A stretch of DNA of 64,000 nt from contig OZ007573.1 in the NCBI GenBank assembly GCA_963931925.1, positions 43,206,624-43,270,623 on the forward strand, given 5' to 3'. Below are positions 23,641-34,770 of this stretch, piece by piece; position 1 is the stretch's first letter, and each line of letters begins with the position of its first letter. The position numbers and the translations under genes are program-made. This stretch comes from Onchidella celtica. Lineage: Eukaryota; Mollusca; Gastropoda; Systellommatophora; Onchidiidae. Under the pieces are notes generated by a model. That model worked only from the letters and a program-made list of their open reading frames with translations, was not told the origin of the DNA and ran no database searches.

Positions 23641-23791
23641 CTGTTAGGGGGGACGGGACGGTCTGCCTTTCATAAAAATGATAATAAAAATGTCTAGCGT
23701 ATAATATATATAACGCCAGTTTTTCTTCTTTTTTTTTTTTATCCACAACCCCACAAGAAAGGAATCTACCAATCTAATAATCATTTTAAAA

Positions 23792-24120
23792 TGTGTGTGT
23801 GTGTGTGTGTGGTTGTGTGTGTGAGGTGTGTGTGTAAGTTGTGTGTGGGTGTGTGTGGGAGTGTGAGTGTGTGTGTGTGTGGGTGTGTGTGGGTGAGTGT
23901 GTGAGTGTGGGTGGGTGAGAGTGGGTGGGTGGGTGTGTGCGTGTGTGAGTGTGTGTGTGCGTGCGTGTGTGCGGTGTGTGTGTGCATGCGTGCGTGCGTG
24001 CGTTGGTGTGTGTGTGTTGGGTGTGTGTGTGTTGTTGGGTGTGTGGTGGTGGTGTGTGGTGGTGGTGTGTGGGTGGTGTGTGGGTGTGTGTGTGCGTGCG
24101 TGTGCGCGTGTGCGCGTTTG

Positions 24121-24152
<32 letters not shown>
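23792..24152 (+). repeat. (TG)n / (TGCG)n microsatellite
   Basis: About 360 bp of TG dinucleotide with interspersed GGTG and CGTG units. It opens long reading frames on both strands (Cys/Val-rich, His/Thr-rich) that have no protein character. Confidence 0.95.
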
Positions 24153-24529
24153 TACGAAGACAGTGGAAGAATGCAGCAAATACAATGCAGGTCTCTAGAT
24201 CATAGGTCTGTGACGTATAATCTCTTACATTATGCTATGAATGCCAGCTTTCTATCGTTAATCTATGTCCACTGCATGTAGTTGGGCTAAAAACCCCTAC
24301 AGGCGGCACCGAGAAGATATCGCGGCTAATCGAATCGCGCCGTTGCAAATCGAATAACACGAAACGACAGTAAAAATGACAACGAAACCACATCGATGAT
24401 ACAGACCCCGAGACGTATCTCACGATGGTGCCTGGTGTGGATTTTCAACTTTTATACCTCCTTCCCTCCTCCCCTCCTTAAAAATCAGATTTTTGCCACA
24501 CCAGCACAAACATAAAAACATTCAGGAAT

Positions 24530-24705
24530 CAAGCGGTGGAGGACCTACAGTTTTGGGACCCTGAAGCTTGAACTGTCATGAGACCCCATAGCAACCAGCA
24601 ACAATAAGGCAATATCTAAAATTCACTTCAAAAAAAAGTTTCTCTCGGGCCTTTCCAGCATTAGGGGCCCTAAAGCTCAAGCTTCACAGTAGATCCGCCG
24701 CTGAC
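24530..24705. mobile_element. MITE with CAGCGGCGGATCTAC-type inverted ends
   Basis: The left end AGCGGTGGAGGACCTAC pairs with the right end GTAGATCCGCCGCTG. It shares its left half with the fragment at 1858. About 175 bp, no coding content. The ends resemble short non-autonomous hAT elements (inference). Confidence 0.65.
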
Positions 24706-24949
24706 CACAAGGACCGAAACATGCACGAGGTACTAAAAGAAAAAAACAACAAACTCATGTTTACATCCAGCATCCAGAAAAATCATTAAAAAAAAGGTTC
24801 CGTCTCCTTCCCAGAACTAATTTAGTGAATCTCCACATCAGCGCATTTTGAGTAACTCATTTGTAAAGTTTTGTAGTTGAATTACAAAGTGTATGAAAAC
24901 ATTGTCAGCACTGCAGTTCTATTCCCATTGGTAAGATACCTTCATGACG

Positions 24950-25105
24950 TTTTCGGGAATGATAGAATACATAATCCAGCTGTTTCACAGTCCCGATTTA
25001 TTCTAATTCCTTATCATAATACTAAAGCCGCAAACGATTAACATGGAATTTCTCAGTTGTGGGAAAAGTGGAGTTGGAACAAACAAGTACTAATGTCGCG
25101 ATTTT
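24950..25105 (+). mobile_element. MITE family 1, 5'-incomplete copy
   Basis: Contains GTTTCACAGTCCCGATTTAT, TATCATAATACTAAAGCCGC and an end reading GTGGAGTTGGAACAAACAAG then TCGCGA. This matches the right part of copies at 35722, 47564, 62143 and 63388. The left arm is missing. Confidence 0.7.
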
Positions 25106-25460
25106 TCTGGATTAGGATTTGTATTGATATAGCACAACGTTTATTTCAAGTAAAAATATTGCAGGAAAGAAAGAAAAGAAATATAAAAATATTACTCTAA
25201 GTCAGGAGTTCCCAACTATTGTTTCGTCCCGTTTACCCATGGCAACTTTTATCAAGTAAATTTATCCCTACACTATTTTGTTCAGTAAAATGTAGGTCGT
25301 TTAGTCCAAAACGGTAGAAAGAAACAAAAACGTTAACACAAAAAAAAAGTTGTGCTTGAAATTTCCTCTCAACTTCAGATTTTTTAAAAGGTTATTATTT
25401 GAATAACGTATACAAATCCATACTAACAGTAGTGATAATGTTAATAATAATGGTATTAAT

Positions 25461-28282
25461 TAATAATAATAATAATAGTTCGTCCATCAGGTATGATGAT
25501 GACCTTAACAACACCAGAGGAATAAAGAACAGAAATTGTTGAGAATTTCAACACATGGACAATAAAGAGAAGTAAAGGACACAGAGGACAGAATGGAAAG
25601 ACTGTTCTTTCATGACTTATGGCTTCTCATGTGACTGATAAGTCCTATTTTTGCCCTGAAGACCCTTCCGCATAAATGACAAGAGTGCTCCGTTGGTTCA
25701 GTACCACTGGGCCTTTTCTTGCGCTGTTCTCTTTTTTTGATAGCCTGCTGGACTCTGTCAGCTTCCCATGCTTTGCTGCCTCTGGTAAGGGCCGCCCTCC
25801 AATTTGCACGATCAAGCGAGAGCTTTTCCCACTCACTCACATCAATGGCAAATGCCTTCAGTGATTGCTTGAGAATGTCTTTGTAACGTCTCTTTGGGGC
25901 CCCAACATTCCTCGTTCCATTGGAGAGCTCAGAGAAGAAGATTTGCTTAGGGAGTCTGGAGTCGGGCATTCTGACAACATGTCCTGCCCAACGTAGCTGA
26001 ATTTTTTTCAGGTGGCAGAAGATGCTCAATTCCTTGGCACGATTGAGGACCTCAGTGTCTGGAATTTTATCCTGCCATTTGATCCTTAGGATCTTTCTAA
26101 GGCAGGCCAGATGAAAGTGATTTAGCTTTCTGGCATGCGATTGGTACACTGTCCAGGTTTCAGCCCCATAGAGTAGGGTGGGAAGGACCACAGCATTGTA
26201 CACTTTCAGCTTAGTGTCTGTGCGAATGCCGGCGACATCCCATACTCTCTTTCGAAGCCTGCCAAATGCAGAGCTGGCTTTGCTGATTCTTGAGAGAATT
26301 TCAGTATCAATACGAGCCGCGGAAGACAGTGTACTGCCAAGATAGGTGAAGTTCTCCGACACCTTCAGAAGACTATCATGGACTTTGATATTTGGGGTCA
26401 CAGGATACTTGTCGTCTGGAGTAGGCTGATGGAGCACTTCCGTCTTCTTTGTGCTTATTGTGAGGCCAAAGTTGTCACAGGCACTAGAGAACTTAACACA
26501 GTTTTGCATGCTATCCTCATCGTGTGCCAGAAGTGCACAATCATCAGCAAATAGTAGGTCACAGACTTGAGTACTTTTGGTTTTGGTTTTTGCCTGAAGT
26601 CTCCTGAGGTTGAATAGACTGCCATCAGTTCGGTACTTGATGCTTACCCCTTGAGGAGGAGAGCTAAAGGCTTCTTGTAGCATTGCAGAGAACATGATGC
26701 TGAACAGAGTTGGGGCTAAGACACAACCCTGTTTTACCCCATTTGTGACAGCAAAGGGCTCTGAAACACTGCCGTTGCTTTTGACTGCAGCTTGCATGCC
26801 ATCATGAAACTGGCGCACTATTGTGATGAATTCGGGTGGGCACCCAAACTTCGCCAAGATTTTCCAGAGGCCTTCACGACACACTGTGTCAAATGCTTTT
26901 GTGAGGTCAACAAATGTGATATACAGCGCTTTATTTTGTTCCATGCATTTTTCCTGAATCTGTCTGGCAGCAAAAATCATATCCGCCGTTCCCCTCTCTT
27001 TACGAAAGCCACATTGGCTCTCGGGAAGCAAGTCATTTGACGAGAGGTGATCAAGAAGGCGATTCAGAAGCATTCTTGCCAATATTTTGCCAGCAATTGA
27101 AAGTAGAGAGATTCCCCGATGGTTGTCACAGACTTGGCTGTCCCCTTTGTTTTTGTACAGATGGATGATTGAAGCATCTTTGAAGTCCTGTGGCAGCTTC
27201 CCTGCTTTCAACATATGATTGAACAACTCGGTCAACCTTTCAATAAGCTTTTCTCCACCGAAGGCATACACCTCAGCAGGAATTGAATCCACGCCTGGTG
27301 ATTTGTTAAAGGACATCTGATTTGTGGCAGTTCGGGTCTCATTTGCTGTGAATGGCTTGGCAAGAGCTGCATTAATAGGAGTCTGAGGGAGGCGGTCAAT
27401 GGACTCAGTATTTATATTTGATGGCCGATTTAGCACACCTCCGAAATGTTCTGCCCAACGCTGAATTATGGCATTCAATTCAACAATGCGTGTTGAACCA
27501 TCTGACGCAAGAAGTGGCGTAGTGCCAGAGCGGGATGGTCCAAACACAGCTCGGAGGCTCTCAAAGAACTTTCTAGTGTTGTTTGTGTCGGCATATTTCT
27601 GAGTTTCTCTTACTCGCTCTTCAAGCCAGTCATTTTTCATTTTCCTCAGCTTCTTCTGGAGTACACCCTTACATGCACGCAGTGCATCAGCTTTTGCTGT
27701 GGAAGAGGGGTCACTGCAGTGAGCTTGGATGAGACTATTCTTTTCTTTGATGAGCACTTTGATTTCATTATCATTATCATTGAACCAGTCCTGGTGCTTG
27801 CGGACAGGAAAACCAACTGTGCTGCTGGCGCAAGAGTGTACAGTCGTATTTAGGTCAGTCCAGCTCTGTTCAATGTTCTCAGGGTCAAAAGTCACGCAAT
27901 CCAATTTTGAGGAGAGTTCTGATGAGAGCTCGCTCTGTTTCTCAGCTGAGCAGAGTTTTGAAACATTTAGGCGTTTAGGTGGCGCTTTCCCTTGAGGGCG
28001 TCTATTGCGCCTCAATGTTAGTCTGAGCTTGCAAACAATGAGTCTGTGGTCAGTTCCACACTCGGCACCACACATCGCCTTTGTTACAAGGACATCCTTT
28101 CTGTCAGTCTTCCTCACAATGACATAGTCTATGAGATGCCAATGCTTTGAGCGGGGATGCATCCATGACGTTCTGTTTCTCACGGGGAGACTAAAATTTG
28201 TGTTGGTAATGAACAGGCCAAATTCAGCGCACAAAGTAAGTAAGCGCAACCCATTGTTATTGCATGAACCAACTCCATTAAG
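25461..28282 (-). mobile_element. 5'-truncated non-LTR retrotransposon (LINE A)
   Basis: The minus-strand LINE is bounded by the 12-bp direct repeat AATGGTATTAAT at 25449-25460 and 28283-28294. Its 3' end is a (TTA)n tail after a ~130-bp 3' UTR. The 5' end is cut within the endonuclease domain. It landed in a TAA-rich tract inside the hAT-like element. Confidence 0.85.
25610..28282 (-). CDS. LINE A polyprotein: partial AP-endonuclease, reverse transcriptase, C2H2 finger
   Basis: About 890 codons open without a stop. The start lies inside the endonuclease (SCNNNGLRLLTLCAEFG, a HPRSKHWHLIDYV segment and GTDHRLIV). The reverse transcriptase follows (YKNKGDSQ, GISLLSIAGK, AFDTV, GVKQGCVLAPTLFS, catalytic FADD in LLFADDCALLAHD). 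The maturase-like tail ends with a C2H2 finger, CHLCGRVFRAKIGLISHMRS. It enables target-primed reverse transcription in full-length relatives. The lost 5' end, including the first catalytic endonuclease motifs, makes this copy inactive. The open frame suggests fairly recent insertion. Clade uncertain; it belongs with LINE C. Confidence 0.85.
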   Translation of the reverse strand, partial: LNGVGSCNNNGLRLLTLCAEFGLFITNTNFSLPVRNRTSWMHPRSKHWHLIDYVIVRKTDRKDVLVTKAMCGAECGTDHRLIVCKLRLTLRRNRRPQGKAPPKRLNVSKLCSAEKQSELSSELSSKLDCVTFDPENIEQSWTDLNTTVHSCASSTVGFPVRKHQDWFNDNDNEIKVLIKEKNSLIQAHCSDPSSTAKADALRACKGVLQKKLRKMKNDWLEERVRETQKYADTNNTRKFFESLRAVFGPSRSGTTPLLASDGSTRIVELNAIIQRWAEHFGGVLNRPSNINTESIDRLPQTPINAALAKPFTANETRTATNQMSFNKSPGVDSIPAEVYAFGGEKLIERLTELFNHMLKAGKLPQDFKDASIIHLYKNKGDSQVCDNHRGISLLSIAGKILARMLLNRLLDHLSSNDLLPESQCGFRKERGTADMIFAARQIQEKCMEQNKALYITFVDLTKAFDTVCREGLWKILAKFGCPPEFITIVRQFHDGMQAAVKSNGSVSEPFAVTNGVKQGCVLAPTLFSIMFSAMLQEAFSSPPQGVSIKYRTDGSLFNLRRLQAKTKTKSTQVCDLLFADDCALLAHDEDSMQNCVKFSSACDNFGLTISTKKTEVLHQPTPDDKYPVTPNIKVHDSLLKVSENFTYLGSTLSSAARIDTEILSRISKASSAFGRLRKRVWDVAGIRTDTKLKVYNAVVLPTLLYGAETWTVYQSHARKLNHFHLACLRKILRIKWQDKIPDTEVLNRAKELSIFCHLKKIQLRWAGHVVRMPDSRLPKQIFFSELSNGTRNVGAPKRRYKDILKQSLKAFAIDVSEWEKLSLDRANWRAALTRGSKAWEADRVQQAIKKREQRKKRPSGTEPTEHSCHLCGRVFRAKIGLISHMRSHKS

Positions 28283-28594
28283 AATGGTATTAATAATAAT
28301 ATAATAATATGATAATAATATAATAATAATGCTAATAATAAATAAAAACATTTTATCCCGTAATATGAGCTTTAAAACCCTTAAAATCATTCTACCAATA
28401 CAAAGAACATACTAGAACGTGACAACAGCCAGAAACAGAATAAATATAGTTGTTTTGTATTCCATCAAATGAAAAGGTGTGTTTTAAGTTGTCTCTTATC
28501 TGGCAGCAATTCCCAGATCTTTGGACATATTATACCCTCTGGGTGGACCAAATTTAGTCCCCTGCACCCCCCTTTGGGAACTCCTGTTCAAAGT

Positions 28595-30220
28595 CTTGTA
28601 TTTGCATTCTCAAGGCGGGTGGTTGGTGGACGCCTCTGGTAAGGTCTCCATCTATCCTGTCAATGCTGTAATATTCCGTCTATCGTCTTGCTTTTTCCAA
28701 GCACAATGTGATCGATATCCTGTTGACGTACTTTCTCTAGCCTTTTTGCTAAATGTAGCAGTTCATGGTGCCCAGCTAGATGGGGAATTGCGTTCATTGG
28801 TCCATTGTGGTTTGTCCTAGATCTCCATGTGACAGCATTTGGCTTCTGGATATGAAAAAAAAAAACATTTATGAAAAATTGAGTTTAATTGAGCCCCAAA
28901 TGTGTGGTATGCCATTGCCATCTATCAAGAAACCATATTTTAACTGAATGTGTAATTTCACGCATATCCGAAGAAGGCACTATGCCTGCGTATCCATGAA
29001 AGAATTATTTTCTGACGTGGACCCACAGCGCATCCTGTCGTTTGTGATAGAGGCTAAGATCTACAACTTGATTTAATAACTTTTATACAAGTTGTTAAAC
29101 GTAAAAGCTCTGAATACAAAACAAATAAAAAAAAAAAACAAACATGTTCCCAAACAGACTATGAACGGCGCAAAATGGCAGTTATCGTTCCGACGTGACG
29201 CAAAACCCAAATTGAAACTCATGCCCTTAAGTATAAGAGTATTAAGACTGGCCTTACTCCTGTTTTGTTCTACAGAACATTTGAGTTTGAATGTTTTCAA
29301 AATTTTAAACATTTTTGTGCGGGCGTGTGTTAGAGAGAAAGAATTGTAATGAACGGGGTGATGAATTTCACGTGCTATTATCTTGCAAAAAATTCAAAGA
29401 AGTAAGGAAACATTTTTTTAACTGCCTTAGCTAGTTGTTAGACCAAACATGTTTAAGTTCATAAATTTTCTGTCGTCAAAGCACGATAGAGAATTACATT
29501 TGTTTGGACTGTTTTGCTATAAAAGCACTAAACGAGTACAATAATATCAGTTTGTGACTTCTGTTGAGGTCTAGAAACTGAATTCTTCTTTGTGTAAAAA
29601 ATGTAAATCTTAGTGATATTTTCGTGTATAGTAAATTCACAACAGATAAAGGTGGATTTGGTGGGTGCGTGGGTGGGATTGACGAATGATGACTTGTTGC
29701 CGGCAATTATCAGTCAAGTTGTATTTTATTGTATATTATTATAAGTAAATGTATAAATTGTATTTGGCAGCAAGCAACCCTTAGTAGTTTTCAAGATTTA
29801 AAATCCCGCACTTATAACAAAACGTGCTTGCTGCCAAAGGCTACAAGCAAACCCCCCCCCCCCCTCCCCCGTTCCTCAACTGAACCAAAGAAGTATACAA
29901 CAACAACAACAAAACAAGAACAAGAGAAATTTAAAAAGGTGCTAATGCCAAGGGCAGAGATACTCCGAAAACAAATACCTCCAGACACAGGGCTACAAAC
30001 CAAATACCTCAATTTTTGAAAAATGTCGAGTTACGACAGTTCTACCAAGAGGCCCTCGATACACCTTTGAAACTTTTGTTAGGGACACTTAATGAACAAA
30101 CTAAATTGTATGACATTTCTAAACCATCTCAGGTTAAAATTGTACCCAACAATGTACATGGCGCTTCTGTCGCTGGGTCTACTTAAATCAGTAGTAAAGA
30201 AGTGGGAGTGAATCTGAAGC
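28595..30220. other. Gene-free stretch with a dispersed repeat
   Basis: No coding frame. The segment about 29145-29235 (ATGAACGGCGCAAAATGGC, then CCGACGTG and AAAACCCAAA) recurs at about 42945-43015 and belongs to an interspersed repeat of unknown class. A poly-C run sits near 29855 and a SINE tail at 29919-29995. Confidence 0.5.
29919..29995 (+). repeat. SINE tail fragment
   Basis: The words GGTGCTAATGCCAAGGGCAG and ACAAATACCTCC match the tail of the window's SINE family. The part before it, with GCTTGCTGCCAAAGGC at 29825, may also be related. Confidence 0.6.
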
Positions 30221-30223
30221 TGT

Positions 30224-30648
30224 TTAGTTCTTTATTTTAAAAGGTTCGCTGCCACCGGCATTAACACCTCACGTTTCTTGTTTCTGTTTTTCTTGTTCTT
30301 CTTTCTGTTTGTTTTTGTGGTAGGGATTTGGTGTTTTTTGGTTTGTTTTTTTTATTTTGCCCGGGCGGAGGCCTTGTTCGCCCTTCTAGATTTTCAACTG
30401 TTTAACTGGCAAGGTATCTTTAACGTGCCGAACGTGCGCAACGTGCACACGGGCCCTCCGAGTTTTTGGCCTTTGTCCGAGAAGACTAGATTCTCGACCC
30501 TAACCACCCGGATCAGGGTCAAGAATTCCCCCCCCCCCCCCACCAAAAAAAAAAAATATCAATATGCCTGCATCGATCGGGAATTGGATCCGTTACCTTC
30601 GGTATGAAAGGTGAGCACTGCCTCTAGACCACAATGTCCCCCGATTCG
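30224..30648 (-). repeat. tRNA-derived SINE, nearly complete
   Basis: On the minus strand the head has GTGGTCTAGAGGC (A-box-like) and GGATCCAATTCCC (B-box-like). It is followed by GGAGGGCCCGTGTGCACGTT, GCCAGTTAAACAG, and a tail with GTTAATGCCGGTGGCAGC and AAAATAAAG. The head-middle-tail order defines the SINE family seen at 14855, 18131, 61417 and 63886. Confidence 0.8.
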
Positions 30649-30649
30649 G

Positions 30650-31184
30650 AAGCGGCAGGAACTCTGGTCCCAGCGGAGGAATTCCACATTTAAAGGGAGG
30701 AATTGGGAAGGAATTTCAGCCAGAGGAGGAACTCCAAACTGGAAGAGAATACACTCTGTACACTCAGCAATATTCCAAAGGTTGAATTGTTGTTTTAACC
30801 AGAACAAACAGCATGGGGATATATTGAGCTTGATGTCACAAGCAAAAATCTTTTTGAATTTTGAAAACCCTTTATAGATAAAACAAAAGTTAAGATTTTT
30901 TAAGAGCGACAGATGGCTGGAAGACTTATAAGTAAGAATATATTCCCAGAAAAAGGACCTCCAAAGTCTTGGGTTTTTTTTCTTTTAATAAGTAAACGTT
31001 TTATAGCTTCGTACTTATCAATGATACCAGACTACTTATATGGAAGTTTTATAATCCATTGAAATGACATTTTCCTATTATTTCACTTAATTGCCATTAG
31101 TAAGAAATTTAGTCTCACAGACTGTCAATAATTGCCACTGTAAAAGTATTATGGTGAACAAAAATGTTCCTGGCAATTCAAAAT
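30650..31184. other. Gene-free stretch
   Basis: No gene or named repeat recognised. A purine-rich segment with repeated GGAGGAATTC-like words lies at 30660-30740. Confidence 0.4.
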
Positions 31185-31258
31185 GGGGGAAGAATTGAAG
31201 AAACCTGACAGAGGTGCAAATGCCAAAGGCAGCGACCCTACTAAAATGAATACCTCCA
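31185..31258 (+). repeat. SINE tail fragment abutting a TIR element
   Basis: GAGGTGCAAATGCCAAAGGC, AGCGACC and ATGAATACCTCC form the SINE 3' end. It stops within two bases of the TIR at 31260, so the TIR element may have inserted at the SINE's end. Confidence 0.65.
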
Positions 31259-31329
31259 ATAGGTAGAATGCGCATATTTCACTTTACTTCCGGGTCCGCC
31301 ATGTTGTTTGGCTAGACCTGTCCACAACA

Positions 31330-31524
31330 ATGGAGGAATGTAGTGTAGAAGACGCTAAAGTAAGCCATTTGGACCCAGTCAGTCGGGCCAGGTACGAAGA
31401 AAAATTGCAAAAGTAAAAGGAATCGATCCTTATAGCATCCCTGACACCAGCTGGACCCAGAAAGACTTTCCGGCGGTCACATTTCCAGACATTGTGGCCT
31501 ATCTAGTGTGTACCACGAGTTTTT
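31330..31524 (+). pseudogene. Transposon-borne protein start (MEECSVEDAK...), disrupted
   Basis: ATG 55 bp inside the TIR region opens MEECSVEDAKVSHLDPVSRA, then RYEEKLQK. The frame shifts once near 31413 and continues GIDPYSIPDTSWTQKDF, then FPDIVAYLVCTTS to the LINE junction. On the far side (34782 onward) the same frame continues FYTYNN and stays open to about 34852. From memory, this resembles the N-terminus of a multi-copy invertebrate family with a SWIM zinc finger and a YqaJ-like nuclease domain; no such domain is present here, so the assignment is tentative. Evidence it was coding: the protein-like composition and the frame continuity across the LINE's target duplication. Confidence 0.55.
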
Positions 31525-34500
31525 CATCATCATCATCATTGCCTTTCTCACCCTGGATCAGGGTATAGGCCACCAACAAACACTTTCCATCCCTCTCTAT
31601 CATGGGCCAGTCTCTTTACATTATTCCAAGTCTTTCCGCTTCGTTGCACATCATTTTCTCTGGCTCTTCTCCACGCTCCGCGCGGCCTTCCTCTTGATCT
31701 CTTGCCCTGGGGATTCCAATCCAATACCTTCTTCGTGATGCTGTTTCCTGGCCTCCTGAGAGTGTGGCCGATCCATCTCCATCGCCTCCTACCAATTTCC
31801 TCTCTGACTGGGCTCTGTCTTGTTCTTTTCCATACAATTTCATTGCTGACCTTGTCTGTCCATCTGATCTTAAGTAGCTTCCTCAAACATCTGTTGATGA
31901 AAACTTGGATTCTCTTTATGCAGGCCTGGGACGCATTCCAAGTCTCACATCCATACAACAGGACTGACTTCACGTTCGAGTTGAATATCCTCAGCTTTGT
32001 TTTTAGAGATATATCCTTGGTTCTCCAAATCTTGCTTAAGGACGTGAAAGCTGCCTGTGCCTTTCCAATTCGTGCTTTGACTTCTGCCTCTGTTCCTCCC
32101 TTATTGTCAATGATACTACCAAGATAGCAGAAGGACTCTACATCTTCCAGTGGTTGATCTCCTACTCTGACTTGTGCGCTTGGGGGTGCAACAATTTTTA
32201 GGACCTTCGACTTCGCAGGATGTATCCTCAATCCAATAGATTCTGAAATTTTGTTTAGAGCTGTAGTCTTTGCTTGCATCTGGTCGTGTGTGTGCGACAA
32301 TAGTGCCAAGTCATCTGCAAAATCTAGATCGTCCAGCTGTGTCCATGGGGTCCATTGTATGCCATTTCTTCCTCCACTGGTGGTTTCTTTCATAAGCCAA
32401 TCAATCACCAGGACAAACAGAAATGGGGACAGCAAACAACCCTGCCTAACACCAGTCTTGATATCAAAGCTGTCAGTAAGCTCGCCATCGTGTACGACTC
32501 TGCAACTTGTCCCCTCGTACATGCTCTTGATAAGGTTCACCATCTTCTCTGGGATTCCATAATGTCTCAATATTCTCCACAGTGTTTCTCTATCGATGCT
32601 ATCAAAGGCCTTCTCGTAGTCAAGGAAGTTCACTATCAGTTGGGAGTTCCACTCTAGCGACTGCTCTACTATGATTCTCAGCGTGGCGATCTGGTCGGTG
32701 GTTGATCGATTACTCCTGAAACCAGCTTGCTCCTCACGAAGTTTTGGGTCTGTTGCATTCTGTATTCGCTTGAGAATAATCCGGTTGAAAACCTTTCCTG
32801 GGATGGAGAGAAGTGTAATTCCTCTGTAGTTACTACAATTGCTGAGGTCCCCTTTTTTTGGAAGCTTCACGAGGTGTCCTTCCTTCCAGTCCTTTGGAAA
32901 CTTGCCTCCGGTCCAAATCCTCGAGAATAGTGAGTGCAGACCCCCTGCAGCCCCAGCAGCATCTGCCTTCAGCGCCTCTGGTGGGATCTGATCTGGTCCA
33001 GCTGCCTTGCCTCGATTTAACTGCTTTATGGCATCATTAATCTCTGCTTTAGTCGGAGGGTCGCAACTGATCGGTAAATCATTTCTTGCGGGTAGAATGT
33101 CGGGTGGGTTGCTTGGTGGAGGTCTGTTCAAGAGGTTGTTAAAATGTTCTATCCATCTTTTTGCCTGAGCTTCCTTTCCAAAAATAGCCTTCCTGTTGTA
33201 ATCCTTGACAGGAACTTCAGGTTTTCCATATTTTCCAGCAAGAGTCTTTGTAGTCTGGTAGAGGATCCTCATGTGTCCTCCTGTTGCTGCCTTCTCTGCT
33301 TTCTCTGCTAACATTCCTATAAACTCCTCTTTGTCTTTTTAAATTGATTTTTTGACCTCTTTAGCTGATGCTCGGTACTCTTCCTGGTTACCAACTCTTG
33401 AGCTTCTTGTACGACTTGCATTTACCTGTTCTTTTAGGTCTCTTCTTATCCTTATCAAGTCCAGTGATTTTTGACTGATCCATTCCTTGTGTTCCACTTT
33501 CTTTTCCCCAAGAACATCCTGGCATGTCGATGTAAATACTCCTTTTACCTTAGCCCAGTGAGTCTCCAAATCTACTGTCTCTTCGAGGTCAACAAGGGGT
33601 TTGAATCTATTCCTCAGTGTCAGCTGGAACTCTTCCTTCTTGTCTCCATCCAGAAGGCTCACTTGAAACTTTCTCCTCTTTGTTCCTGCTCTGGTACCTT
33701 GTTTCTTGAGGCGGAGTTTGAGTCTTGCCAGCAGCATGTGATGGTCAGATCCAACATCAGCTCCTCTCTGTACTATGACATCCTCCAGTGAGCGTCTGAA
33801 TCGTCGGGTGATGCAAAAGTGGTCAATCTGGTTTTCAGTTACTCCATCCGGTGAAATCCAAGTGGCCTTATGGATCCTCTTGTGTGGGAATACTGAACCT
33901 CCAATCACATAGCTGTTAAATGCGCAGAAACTTGCAAACCGCTCTCCATTCTCATTCATTTGTCCCAAACCATTGCACCCCATAATGTCTTCATACCCTG
34001 TATTGTCCTGTCCTATCTTGGCATTGGCGTCTCCCATTATAATGTTCACATCTTTTCTTGGCAATGTGTCAACTATTTCCTGAAGCTGGTTGTAGAAATC
34101 GTCCTTGTCCTCATCGGTTGCTTCATTTGTTGGGGCGTATATCTGCACAATGTTCATGTTGATGTTCTTGTTCTTTGTAGTAAATGATGCCAATATAATT
34201 CTCCTTCCGTAGGGTTCCCATCCCCTCAGTGACCTCTGGGCGTGCTTGCTCAAGATGATCGCTACTCCTTCTGTATGCTTTTTGTCCTCCCTTCCAGAAT
34301 ACAAAATCTTTTCCCCAGAATTAAGTTGTTTCAGTCCGGACTGTATCCAGCGGGTCTCGCTAACTCCAAGTATGTGCAGTCTGTATCGCCTCATCTCCAT
34401 TGTAACCTGGGCACTCTTTCCTGCTTCATACATGGAGCGGACATTCCACGACGCAATCCGGAGTGACTTGTTTGATGAAGGAGCAGTCAGGCCAGTGGAG

Positions 34501-34770
34501 TCCTTTCGGCTTTGTCCATTGTCCTTCATTGAATCTACAGGTGCAGATGCTCCCCCTTCTCCCAAGATAAAAGACTGATTTAAAGTATTTGCTTGAGTTT
34601 CTGTAACTGGTTTATTTTTACAGGGTGGGTAGTTGGCCCACCGCCAACTGGCTCTTCTCGGGAGACCAGGACCTTTGCACCTTTAGTCGCCTCTTACGAC
34701 ACGCAGTATCACGTCAGATGTATTCTTTGCTGTCCCTCTTCTGCAAGAGGGCCCCGCATCTGCACGGGCG
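31525..34770 (-). mobile_element. Full-length RTE-type LINE (LINE B)
   Basis: Bounded by the perfect 11-bp direct repeat CACGAGTTTTT at 31514-31524 and 34771-34781. Length is 3,246 bp with a ~205-bp 5' UTR, one large frame and almost no 3' UTR. It ends in a (GATGAT)n tail, which is characteristic of RTE elements. The target lies inside a TIR-transposon gene. Confidence 0.9.
31548..34565 (-). pseudogene. LINE B polyprotein: AP-endonuclease and reverse transcriptase, one in-frame stop
   Basis: The first 408 codons (34565-33342) are an APE-type endonuclease: IASWNVRSM, VSETRW, IYAPTN, IMGDANAKIG and GSDHHML. A TAA at 33341-33339 interrupts the frame. The same frame resumes at once and runs about 596 codons through the reverse transcriptase (PKKGDLSNCSNYRGITLLS, YEKAFDS, GVRQGCLLSPFLF, catalytic FADDLALLS), ending LYPDPG. 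Total about 1,005 codons, the usual RTE size. With only one defect the copy must be young; a single substitution would explain the stop. RTE proteins nick DNA and prime reverse transcription from the RNA's 3' end. Confidence 0.9.

Larger units (their letters stand above)
25203..28586. mobile_element. hAT-like non-autonomous element with a LINE inserted in it
   Basis: The ends CAGGAGTTCCCAAC and GGGAACTCCTG are inverted and match the CAGGGGTTCCCAA type of hAT transposons (family knowledge). The flanking 8-mers CTCTAAGT (25195-25202) and TTCAAAGT (28587-28594) agree at 6 of 8 positions, as expected for an aged hAT target duplication. Without the LINE the element would be about 560 bp, with an internal TAA-rich tract and no transposase. 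Confidence 0.7.

Noticed and set aside
23781-24281. Long Cys/Val-rich and His/Thr-rich frames
   Set aside because: They are translations of the (TG)n tract in several frames; no codon bias or domain.
31702-32657. Plus-strand frames over 100 codons
   Set aside because: Antisense shadows of the LINE B reverse transcriptase.
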